From DSOI01 sp041394885 (GTDB lineage Bacteria > Acidobacteriota > Terriglobia > Bryobacterales > Bryobacteraceae): a DNA stretch of 64,000 nt. Of this stretch, positions 29,909 to 36,872 are shown piece by piece (the first letter of the stretch is position 1; every line of letters starts with the position of its first letter). The notes under the pieces were generated by a model. The model was not told the origin of the DNA. It did no database searches and saw only the letters and a list, made by a program, of their open reading frames with translations. The translations under genes and the position numbers were made by a program. The stretch lies in NCBI GenBank assembly GCA_041394885.1, contig JAWKHI010000001.1, positions 62,001-126,000 on the forward strand, read 5' to 3'.

Positions 29909-31210
29909 CTAAGACGGGATCACGAAGGGCTTGCGGTAGTCCCGCGCGAGCAACTGGTTCGCTTCGTAGTCACCGCCGAAATTCTCGTTCGCGGGATCGA
30001 AAACCAACTGCCTTCCGACGCGGTAGCTGATGTTGGCCAAGTGGCACAGGGCAGCCGATAGATGCCCGTCTTCGATGCCGGCGGCGAGTCCGGCGGTCTT
30101 GCGGCCGCGGACGGCGTCGAGGAAGTTTTCGAGGTGTGGGAGCGTGTCCCAGATGCGGGGCTCGGCGGCCTTCATGGATTGCGCGAGTTCGCGCTTCTCG
30201 CCGAGGTAAAGCTGGAAGCCTTGTGAGTCCACCGAGAGAAATCCTTCGGTTCCGAAAAACAGATTGCCGATGAAGTTGTTGCCGTCCCAGGAAACCGAAC
30301 TTTCGCCTCCGGTGAGCAGTCCGCGGACTTCGAACTGAATCTGGCTATCGCCGTAGTCAAACAGCGCGGTTTGGGTGTTGGGGGTTTCCTGATCGTCGTT
30401 GGCGCCGAACTTTCCGCCCGAGGAGAATACGGAGACGGGGAGCCCGGTCTTGCCGAGCCCCCAGCGGCAAAGGTCCATCTCATGGGCGCCCTGGTTGCCG
30501 ATGTCGCCGTTGCCGGTATCCCAGAACCAGTGCCAGTTGTAGTGGAAGCGGTTGGCCTGGAAGGGACGCTGGGGCGCGGGCCCGAGCCACAGGTCATAGT
30601 CGACGCCGGCCGGCGCCGAAGCCGTGGGGGCGACACCGATCGGTTTGCGGCGTTTGTAGCAGAGCCCCTTGGCCAGGTAGAGGTCACCGATGGCGCCGGA
30701 GCGGAGCAACTCGACGGCGCGCCGTTTGTGGGCAATGCTGCGGCTCTGCAGACCGACCTGGACGACGCGGTTGTATCGAGAGGCGGCCTCGACCATCCGG
30801 CGGCCCTCCCAGATGTTGTGGCTGGCCGGTTTCTCCACGTACACATCCTTGCCCGCCTGGCAGGCCCAGATGGTGGCCAGCGCATGCCAGTGATTGCAGG
30901 TGGAAATCGCCACCGCGTCGATGTCTTTGTCGTCGAGCAGGCGGCGGATATCGCGATAGGATTTCGGCGCGGATCCCTGCACTTTGGCGGCTAGCGCGGA
31001 GGCTCGTTCGGCGTAACCATCGTCGATGTCGCAGACGGCGGACACTTCGGCGGAGGAAGCGCCAGCGAGCAGGTCCACCAATTCGCGGCCGCGGCTGCGG
31101 ACACCGATCACGGCGGTACGAACGCGATCGTTGGCTCCGCTTGCATTTCTCGCGGCCAGGGCGGTGGCCCCGGCAGTCACGACAAAACTTCGCCTACGCA
31201 TGCCACTCAT
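29909..31210 (-). CDS. Tat-exported Gfo/Idh/MocA oxidoreductase
   Basis: 433-residue protein: twin-arginine-like signal (MRRRSFVVTAGATALAARNASG), Rossmann domain (VRTAVIGVRSRGRELVD), the family EKP motif in DVYVEKPASHNIWEGRRM, and a C-terminal domain with NRFHYNWHWFWDTGNGDIGNQGAHEMDLCRWGL, a segment typical of the acidobacterial/planctomycete exported branch. The likely role is nicotinamide-dependent sugar or inositol chemistry in the periplasm; the substrate is unknown. ATG at 31210 or three codons later are both possible. It is distinct from the other family member at 18.3-19.5 kb, which lacks EKP. Confidence 0.88.
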   Translation of the reverse strand: MSGMRRRSFVVTAGATALAARNASGANDRVRTAVIGVRSRGRELVDLLAGASSAEVSAVCDIDDGYAERASALAAKVQGSAPKSYRDIRRLLDDKDIDAVAISTCNHWHALATIWACQAGKDVYVEKPASHNIWEGRRMVEAASRYNRVVQVGLQSRSIAHKRRAVELLRSGAIGDLYLAKGLCYKRRKPIGVAPTASAPAGVDYDLWLGPAPQRPFQANRFHYNWHWFWDTGNGDIGNQGAHEMDLCRWGLGKTGLPVSVFSSGGKFGANDDQETPNTQTALFDYGDSQIQFEVRGLLTGGESSVSWDGNNFIGNLFFGTEGFLSVDSQGFQLYLGEKRELAQSMKAAEPRIWDTLPHLENFLDAVRGRKTAGLAAGIEDGHLSAALCHLANISYRVGRQLVFDPANENFGGDYEANQLLARDYRKPFVIPS

Positions 31211-31266
31211 GGTAACGTCTTTCGCTCTCGCAACGGCCCGAAACCGGCCGCGCGATGTGGAACGGC

Positions 31267-32559
31267 CTACCGTCTGGACGCGGCCGGCACCGGTTCGGTT
31301 GCTTCTTCGGGTGCGGGCTTGCGTATCCGGCCGTCGAGATAGGCGAACACCATCTCGTCACGCGCCTTGGCATATTGCGGCGTGCCGGGCTGCAAATTGA
31401 GGTGAGCCAAGTCGCGATCGGTGATCTCGTTGGCGCCCAGGAGATACTTTTGCAGGTAGTTCTTCAGGCGATCCTGCACCAGGCGCTGTCCGGTGCGCAT
31501 GGACAACAACAGGATGTCTTCGCCAGGCACCTCGCGGAGCGTCTTGAAGACGAGCGAAGCGCGATTGAGCTTGGCCGATTTCAAGGTCGCCTCGAGCTTT
31601 TTGACCCGCGCGGCGAGTTTGTTCCAGGCCTCGATATCCTTCTTCGGAATCCCGAGATTTTTCACGATTTGATTTTTTTCGGCGGCGGTCCATTTCTCGG
31701 TTAGAACGTGGAAGAACAGACCGAATGTCTCGGCCCGGAAGGGAATGCCGAAGGGCACCATCTGGCGCACGCGGGAAAGCTTGGCGAAGCCTGCCTCGTT
31801 GAGCTTGGCGCCGGTCATGGCTGGGGAGAACACGGTGAGCAGCTTTTCGCGGTCGAGTTCGGCGAGTACGAGTTCCGGATTGGGCTCGTCGGCCAACTTC
31901 CGAAGTTCCTCGAGCAGCCGCTTGGTGGTGATCTTCTTCTCGAGCCCCACCTGACGAGCGCTTTCATACTGGGAACGTGTCCTGGGATCGATCTCCATGT
32001 TCATGCGCACGCGCAGCCGGAACATGCGGAGCATGCGCGACGGATCGTCGTACATGCTTTGGCCGGTGTTGGCCCGCAATTCGCGGCGTTCCAGATCGCC
32101 GAGGCCGTTGGTGGGGTCCAGCAACAGGCCACGGGAGGCGCGATTGAGAGACAGGGCGACCGAGTTGACGGTGAAATCCCGACCGCAGAGGTCGTCATGG
32201 ATGGTGGCTGGGCGAACGGTGGGTTTACTGCCGGGCTTGCCATAGCGGGCGTCGTGGGCCATGGAGACCTCGGCCCGGACGCCGTTGGAGAACCGGAGTT
32301 CGACGGCGCGCCGGGTGTCGTCGGACCAGAGTTCCTCGGCGCCCGCCTTTCGGGTGAGCCAATGGACCACGCGTTGGGCATTGCCTTCCACGACAAAGTC
32401 CAGATCGCGGATGGGGAAGCCCCCCAGCATATCGCGCAGGGCGCCTCCGGCGAGGAAGGCGCGCACGCCGACCTGTTCGGCCGCGGCTTCCACTTGCGCC
32501 ACCACTTGGTTCTGTTCCGGGCTGAGGTGGCTCTCGAGCATGAACATGTAGTCGCTCAT
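31267..32559 (-). CDS. CCA tRNA nucleotidyltransferase / poly(A) polymerase family
   Basis: 430-residue class II nucleotidyltransferase. The head domain has GG at 38-39 with RD at 42-43, and the catalytic DLD at 52-54 (FPIRDLDFVVEG). These are followed by the RRA-type strand (DDTRRAVELRF) and the neck signature DDLCGRDFTVNSVALSL and DDPSRMLRMFRLRVRM. The likely role is adding CCA to tRNA 3' ends, although poly(A) polymerase or A-adding/CC-adding specialisation cannot be excluded. The C-terminal 120 residues are helical. It lies 42 bp downstream of xerD on the same strand. Confidence 0.85.
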   Translation of the reverse strand: MSDYMFMLESHLSPEQNQVVAQVEAAAEQVGVRAFLAGGALRDMLGGFPIRDLDFVVEGNAQRVVHWLTRKAGAEELWSDDTRRAVELRFSNGVRAEVSMAHDARYGKPGSKPTVRPATIHDDLCGRDFTVNSVALSLNRASRGLLLDPTNGLGDLERRELRANTGQSMYDDPSRMLRMFRLRVRMNMEIDPRTRSQYESARQVGLEKKITTKRLLEELRKLADEPNPELVLAELDREKLLTVFSPAMTGAKLNEAGFAKLSRVRQMVPFGIPFRAETFGLFFHVLTEKWTAAEKNQIVKNLGIPKKDIEAWNKLAARVKKLEATLKSAKLNRASLVFKTLREVPGEDILLLSMRTGQRLVQDRLKNYLQKYLLGANEITDRDLAHLNLQPGTPQYAKARDEMVFAYLDGRIRKPAPEEATEPVPAASRR

Positions 32560-32601
32560 CGCTTTATGTGCTCCAACATGGCCATCGTCTCGCTGCGTCT
32601 T

Positions 32602-33531
32602 TCATGCGCGGGGATGATGGTCATCGATTGTCTTCCGAAGTCTGGTTCGCAAAACATGCGTATAGATCTGGGTGGTGGCGATGTCGGCGTGTCCGAGCAT
32701 CGACTGGACGCTGCGCAGGTCCGCTCCCCCTTCCAGCAGATGGGTCGCGAAGGTGTGACGGATCAGGTGGGGCGTCAGGGTTTGGGCGATTCCGGCCGCG
32801 CGTCCATGGTGGCGGAGTAATTTCCAGAACCCCTGGCGCGTCAGCGGTCCGCCTCGGGCGGTTACGAACAGGTACCGGCTCTGGCGCCCTTTCAACAGAG
32901 CGCCACGGCCCAGTTCGAGATAGGCGCGGATGGCTTCGATGGCGGAGCGTCCTACGGGGATGAGGCGCTGCTTGTTGCCCTTGCCGGTTACACGCACGAT
33001 ACCGGTATTGAGATCGACGTCGCGCACCTCGACCAGGCAGAGTTCGGAGACCCGCGGTCCTGAGGCGTAGAGCAACTGGAACATGGCGCGGTCGCGGAGG
33101 CCGGCCGCAGCGGTGGCTGGCGGGGCGTCGAGCAGGCGCTCCACCTCCTCGGCCGAGAGGCGCTTCGGCAACGAGCGCCCCTGGCGGGGCAGAGGCACTG
33201 TTCCCACGGGGTCGACGGCGATTTTTCCTTCCCGCAACAGGAAGCCGTAGAAGTTGCGGAGAGTAGTGAGGCGCCGGGCGATGGAGCGGCTGGACAGGCC
33301 AGCGGCGTAAAGGGAGTCGAGATAGGGCCCGACGGCAGCATCGGCGTCGAGGGTAGGACCGGCTTGTGGTTGGGAATCCGGCCCGGTGGAGCCATCCTGG
33401 CGGGCTGGATTAGAATTTTTCAAGAAAGCGAAATAGCCGCTGAGATCCCCGCGGTAGGCTGCGATCGAGTTCGCAGCCAACCCCTTCTCCACCCTACAGA
33501 AGCTGAGAAACGCTTCCAGGTGTGGCTCCAT
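32602..33531 (-). CDS. xerD: Tyrosine recombinase XerD-type
   Basis: 309-residue site-specific recombinase. The full catalytic set is visible: Arg160 (ASGPRVSEL), Lys184 (GKGNK), His255 and Arg258 (HLIRHTFATHLL), His281 (GHADIATTQIY) and the nucleophile Tyr290. The N-terminal SAM-like core-binding domain carries an extra Gly/Pro-rich stretch at about residues 41-62 that Xer proteins usually lack. Xer pairs resolve chromosome dimers at dif. XerC versus XerD cannot be fixed without the second gene. ATG at 33531 is chosen by homology; ATG at 33546 is possible. Divergent from a small protein gene across a palindrome. Confidence 0.88.
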   Translation of the reverse strand: MEPHLEAFLSFCRVEKGLAANSIAAYRGDLSGYFAFLKNSNPARQDGSTGPDSQPQAGPTLDADAAVGPYLDSLYAAGLSSRSIARRLTTLRNFYGFLLREGKIAVDPVGTVPLPRQGRSLPKRLSAEEVERLLDAPPATAAAGLRDRAMFQLLYASGPRVSELCLVEVRDVDLNTGIVRVTGKGNKQRLIPVGRSAIEAIRAYLELGRGALLKGRQSRYLFVTARGGPLTRQGFWKLLRHHGRAAGIAQTLTPHLIRHTFATHLLEGGADLRSVQSMLGHADIATTQIYTHVLRTRLRKTIDDHHPRA

Positions 33532-33566
33532 GGCAGGCAGCGGCATTGAGCCAATGATACAATACT

Positions 33567-33593
33567 CAGGAAATTGTTTTAAACAAATTCCTG
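33567..33593. promoter_or_regulatory. 27-bp near-perfect AT-rich palindrome between divergent genes
   Basis: Left arm CAGGAAATTGTTT, one central base, right arm AAACAAATTCCTG. Twelve of 13 base pairs are complementary; only position 7 differs. It fills most of the gap between xerD (minus) and the clamp-motif protein gene (plus), is far more AT-rich than its surroundings, and ends 16 bases before the plus-strand GTG. Its position suggests an operator controlling both genes. It lacks the 6-bp asymmetric core expected of a dif site. Confidence 0.55.
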
Positions 33594-33609
33594 ACGGCGA
33601 GGTACCCGG

Positions 33610-34092
33610 GTGACGGCGTCGACCAGCAAGAAAGTGGTGATTTACCGCTTCGATCGGGAGCCGGTGGAGGGTTTTGTCAACCCTCAGGACTGGCTTGGAT
33701 CGGCGAGTTTGGAGGTAATCACGCCTTCGGGCACGGTCTCGCTGTTTCCCTATGAAGAGGTAAAACTCGTTTGTTTTGTTAGAGATTTCGAGTCGGCGGA
33801 CTGGAAGACCGAGCGCCGCCGCTTCGTCTCCCGTCCCAAGACCGAAGGGCTGTGGGTGCAGGCTTCGTTCAAAGACAACGATTTAATCGAGGGAATCCTG
33901 CCGAATGACCTCAGCCAGACCGAGACACAGGGATTTCTGTTCGCGCCGCCCGATGCTTCCTCCAACAGCCAACGGCTGTTCATCCCGAGAACCGCATTGC
34001 GGGAACTTAAGGTTCTGGGCGTGATCGGAGTGGCCAAGCCGAGAAAACCTCCGGCTTCGGCGATGACGGAACAAATCAGCCTGTTCGACTAA
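33610..34092 (+). CDS. Conserved protein ending in a sliding-clamp-like motif
   Basis: 160-residue soluble protein, family not recognised. It starts with GTG at 33610, with GGCGAGG upstream. The core (KKVVIYRFDREPVEGFVNP, LEVITPSGTVSLFPYEEVKLVCFVRDF) looks beta-rich, and a second half (GLWVQASFKDNDLIEGILPNDL) resembles a duplicated beta module. The extreme C-terminus reads EQISLFD, close to the beta-clamp-binding consensus QL(S/D)LF and placed on a flexible Pro/Ala tail. This suggests, but does not prove, contact with DNA polymerase III beta. It is divergent from xerD over a shared palindrome. Confidence 0.75.
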   Translation: MTASTSKKVVIYRFDREPVEGFVNPQDWLGSASLEVITPSGTVSLFPYEEVKLVCFVRDFESADWKTERRRFVSRPKTEGLWVQASFKDNDLIEGILPNDLSQTETQGFLFAPPDASSNSQRLFIPRTALRELKVLGVIGVAKPRKPPASAMTEQISLFD

Positions 34093-34119
34093 GGGCGGTC
34101 GGCCCCCGGCGCGGGAGAC

Positions 34120-34734
34120 TTATCGGATCGGACCGGGCAGAGCGGGCGTTGGCAGCATGGGGTACTCCACGAGGTCACGCCATCCGAGTTCCGTGGTGTT
34201 TTGGACGAGCGTGAAGTTCTCTACCCAGAACCGCCGGGGACCGCTGAACCTGGCCCACGCCGCGCTGGCCACTTCCGCCAAGCCAGCCGCGTCCGCGGGG
34301 CCGAGATTCTGGGCCAGCGTCACGTGCGGGTGGAAAGCAAAGCGATCGGCGGCGGCGAGGGCACCGGTATTGAGCAGGCGGTGAAGCCCCTGGAGTTCGT
34401 CCCATCCGGCATCGAGCGCGAGGTAGATCACGCGTGTGTCGGCGAACACCTCGACGCCGCCGACGGCGATTTCGAACGAGGTGCGGGGCAGCTTTTCGGC
34501 GAGCAGATTGCCGGCCTGCGCCAGTGTCGCGCCTTTCGCCAGAGGGCGGGGCGGAAGCACGGTGACATGAGCGCGGGGCGAGACGGCGTTCGGTTCGAGG
34601 GACAGTCGCAGATCGTCAAGGAACAGACGGAGGGACTCGGGCAGATAAGTGACGAGCGCGAAGCTGTCCAGGCAACCCAGATCCGTCACAGGCGTCACGG
34701 GAGACAAATCCATTGCGGAAATTTCCTCTTCCAT
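34120..34734 (-). CDS. 2'-5' RNA ligase-like 2H phosphoesterase
   Basis: 204-residue protein with the two histidine motifs of the 2H family, RAHVTVLPPRP and FHPHVTLAQNL, about 110 residues apart. Family members act on 2'-5' or cyclic phosphodiester bonds in RNA or nucleotides. The ATG at 34734 (MEEEISAMDLSP) is chosen because the longer open frame upstream overlaps the next gene and has no conserved sequence. It ends 28 bp from the convergent clamp-motif gene. Confidence 0.75.
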   Translation of the reverse strand: MEEEISAMDLSPVTPVTDLGCLDSFALVTYLPESLRLFLDDLRLSLEPNAVSPRAHVTVLPPRPLAKGATLAQAGNLLAEKLPRTSFEIAVGGVEVFADTRVIYLALDAGWDELQGLHRLLNTGALAAADRFAFHPHVTLAQNLGPADAAGLAEVASAAWARFSGPRRFWVENFTLVQNTTELGWRDLVEYPMLPTPALPGPIR

Positions 34735-34777
34735 AATAGCGCTCGTCCGAGGTGCTCGCGGGACAGGGAGGGCCGGC

Positions 34778-35128
34778 CTATCGTCCGGCCGCGGGGCCTT
34801 CGAATCTGCGATCGGGCGATCCACCAGCGGCGAGGGGTGAGCCTTCCAGGCCGGTTTTGACTTCAGGGAGAATCCAACGGGCGTCTTCGAAGCCGACATA
34901 CTTAAAAATTCGCAATGCGCCGGATTCGTCTTCGAGGAGGTCGCCGACCAAAAGAGCCTGTTCGGTTTCGCGAAGGGCCGCCCAGGCGCCGTAGGCGTGG
35001 GGAGCATCCACATGGCCGGCTTCCTCGTAGTCCTTGGGTTTCACGGCGGCAACGCCCGCGGTATGGGCGCCCCAGCGAAAATTCTGCCGTGTCGATTCCT
35101 TCATGCGGTGGATCCGGTAGATGGCCAT
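34778..35128 (-). CDS. Small conserved protein of unknown function
   Basis: 116-residue cytoplasmic protein starting MAIYRIHRMKESTRQNFRWG, with HTAGVAAVKPKDYEEAG and GALRIFKYVGFEDARWILPEVK. I recognise the pattern as recurring in Acidobacteriota but know no function. The last 20 residues are low-complexity. The ATG at 35128 begins the recognisable part; the frame is open further upstream. It is 43 bases upstream of the 2H phosphoesterase gene, so the two may be co-transcribed. Confidence 0.7.
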   Translation of the reverse strand: MAIYRIHRMKESTRQNFRWGAHTAGVAAVKPKDYEEAGHVDAPHAYGAWAALRETEQALLVGDLLEDESGALRIFKYVGFEDARWILPEVKTGLEGSPLAAGGSPDRRFEGPAAGR

Positions 35129-35427
35129 AGTCGGTATCGACAAAACATAACACGTGATAAATGTTCGCGCAACCCATCCAGAACAGCGTCGCGCATCCTC
35201 CTCAGAGTGAGGAGTCAGCCTCACAATGGGGTATGGAATACCCAAGCAGGGGATCGTCCAAGCGGGGGAAGGCTGTCTGCCGGGCGGGTGAGGCTGGAGA
35301 TCTCAAAAGCCGGCCGAAGCGGTAGGCCATCGGTGCCTGGTGGGCTGCACCGTAAATCGGCGGCTAACGACTCGGAAAGATCCTATGCCTTAAACAGTTA
35401 CGGTAGTACGACAGCTTCAGAAACCGC
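35129..35427. other. Gene-free stretch with several hairpins
   Basis: About 300 bp without a convincing gene on either strand. Three short inverted repeats follow one another: CTCCTCA/TGAGGAG at 35198-35214, GGGTAT/ATACCC at 35229-35243, and GGTGC/GCACC near 35332-35351. Purine-rich conserved-looking bulges lie between them (for example around 35281-35330). It might be an unrecognised structured RNA or the upstream control region of the PEP-CTERM gene. It does not match the riboswitch consensus sequences I know. Confidence 0.4.
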
Positions 35428-35456
35428 TTGACAACCGTAGTGCGTGTGCGTAGTAT
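35428..35456 (+). promoter_or_regulatory. Sigma-70-type promoter of the PEP-CTERM gene
   Basis: A perfect -35 TTGACA at 35428-35433, a 17-bp spacer, and -10 TAGTAT at 35451-35456. The 5' leader would be about 65 bases and carries AGGAGGAGG just before the ATG at 35529. This is the clearest housekeeping promoter in the window. Confidence 0.7.
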
Positions 35457-35528
35457 CAAAGGTGTACAGATAGCTCGCAACAGAACCCGCGTAGTGTGGA
35501 ATAAGCGGGCACGATTAGGAGGAGGGTG

Positions 35529-36273
35529 ATGAGACGGATAATTTTAGGATTGAGTTTGCTTACCCTGGGAGCATCCATGGGGTGGGCGACTCTTGTCATT
35601 GACGATTTCACGAGCCTGGATCCGGGTCAGACCGGGTTGGTGGCTGATCCCACGGGTGGCTCCTGCGCCGGAAGCGCCTCCTCAGACCTTCGGCGGCACC
35701 AATGCGATCGGTGCCCGTCAGGTCTCCCTGAGCCATACTGGAGGCGGTTGCGCCGCTCTCGCTGTGGCCGCTGCCGGCAGTGACTTTGTATCCCTGGCAC
35801 TCGGACAGGGAATCACACCTTCGAACGGAATGGCCACGATTCAGTGGGATCCAGCCGACCAACTGGGCTTCAGCACCGATCTACAGGCGCAAGGAATCCT
35901 CGAGTTCCTGTACCGGGTGGATAGCGGCGCGGTGATCAACAACGTTCAAAACCAGAGCTCGGTCACGTTCGAATTTTGCCTGGAAGGCGGCGTTTGCATG
36001 TCACGGACGCAGACCTTCATCGGCCAAGTGATTCCGGCTGAAGTGTTCACGTGGGCCTTCACGGGATTCACGAACTACGCCGCGTTTTGGACGGCTTTGC
36101 AGAATGGTACGCTCGTCGACTACGTCCGGCTGACGCTGGTAGGAACCAATGACCAGGACCTCATCATTGACCAGATCGTAGCGAATGCCGCGGTGCCGGA
36201 GCCCTCGACGATGCTACTGATCGGCCCTGGATTACTAGGCGTGGCTTGGCTGCGCCGGCGCCGGAAAGTCTGA
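35529..36273 (+). CDS. PEP-CTERM secreted protein, frameshifted
   Basis: Exported protein with an N-terminal signal (RRIILGLSLLTLGASMGWA) and a C-terminal PEP-CTERM sorting tail: VPEPSTMLLIGPGLLG followed by a hydrophobic stretch and RRRRK. Such tails are processed by an exosortase, which is not in the window. The signal and the first 45 residues are in one frame, and the rest (from PPQTFGGTNAIGARQVS) in another. The break falls between about 35640 and 35690, consistent with one extra or two missing bases. The central part is beta-rich with a Cys pair (CLEGGVC). Strong promoter, ribosome binding site and terminator flank it, so the gene was expressed recently or still is. Confidence 0.75.
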
Positions 36274-36310
36274 AGGCGCAAGCCTACTCGTAACACTCAA
36301 GTCCTCCCTT

Positions 36311-36350
36311 CGAGCGAACCGGCCTAGCGCTGGTTCGCTCGATCGATTTT
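36311..36350 (+). terminator. Rho-independent terminator abutting the next start codon
   Basis: Perfect 10-bp stem CGAGCGAACC / GGTTCGCTCG (36311-36320 and 36332-36341) with an 11-base loop, followed by ATCGATTTT. It terminates the PEP-CTERM transcript. The T tract ends exactly at the ATG at 36351. Confidence 0.75.
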
Positions 36351-36860
36351 ATGCCCTTCGATCCTCAATCGTACGGCCCGGCGGTTTCCAGCTTACTTAT
36401 GGACTCCGGAACCGGACCTCTGCTTTCCTCCTTCACCGCGGAAGCCTTGTTTCCAGGGGCGCGAAGCCCGGTGGGCGCCCACTGCGGGCTCTACCTGTAT
36501 CAAAACGACCTGGACCGCGCGCACACGATCGCGCAGGAGCTGCATACTCCGGAAGGTAGCTTCTGGCACGGGATCGTCCACCGCCGGGAGCCGGACCCCG
36601 GCAACGCCTCGTACTGGTTCCGGCGCACCGGACCGCACCCGGTCTTCCCTGCCCTACGGGCCGCCGTCATGGACCTCGCCGCCGCGCATCATACGGCCGG
36701 TTTCGTGATCGGCCCGGACTGGGATCCCTACGCATGGATCCGATTTTGGGAGTCCGCGCGGGTGCGTCCGGATTCGGCGGATTGGCGTCTCGCCACCGCG
36801 ATTCAAAGAGTAGAATGGGAAGTTCTATTCGACTACTGCGCGCGCAATCCGCAGTCCTGA
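36351..36860 (+). CDS. Conserved hypothetical protein
   Basis: 169-residue soluble protein, family not recognised by name. Notable segments are PEGSFWHGIVHRREPDPGNASYWFRRTGPHPVFPALRAA and a C-terminal aromatic-rich WDPYAWIRFWESAR...VEWEVLFDYC. The first stretch recurs in Acidobacteriota and Planctomycetes as far as I recall. The ATG at 36351 follows directly after a terminator hairpin and has no ribosome binding site. ATG at 36399 would be the next choice and loses only non-conserved residues. It lies 12 bases before the dehydrogenase gene, likely in one transcript. Confidence 0.7.
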   Translation: MPFDPQSYGPAVSSLLMDSGTGPLLSSFTAEALFPGARSPVGAHCGLYLYQNDLDRAHTIAQELHTPEGSFWHGIVHRREPDPGNASYWFRRTGPHPVFPALRAAVMDLAAAHHTAGFVIGPDWDPYAWIRFWESARVRPDSADWRLATAIQRVEWEVLFDYCARNPQS

Positions 36861-36872
36861 ATTACGAACTCT

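Noticed and set aside
31267..33531. Integron or mobile element suggested by the tyrosine recombinase
   Set aside because: The enzyme has Xer-type catalytic spacing, no attI/attC-like sites or cargo genes flank it, and its neighbours are housekeeping.
33567..33593. Palindrome next to xerD considered as a chromosomal dif site
   Set aside because: dif is about 28 bp with two related 11-bp arms around a 6-bp core and a TTATGTTAA-like arm. This element is a simple dyad with no such core.
34735..35013. Longer 2H phosphoesterase reading into the next gene
   Set aside because: The extension overlaps a better-supported gene on the same strand and shows no conserved residues.
35129..35427. Known riboswitch (cyclic-di-GMP, cobalamin, TPP) upstream of the PEP-CTERM gene
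   Set aside because: None of the invariant motifs I know for these classes is present, and the recognised promoter lies downstream of the region.
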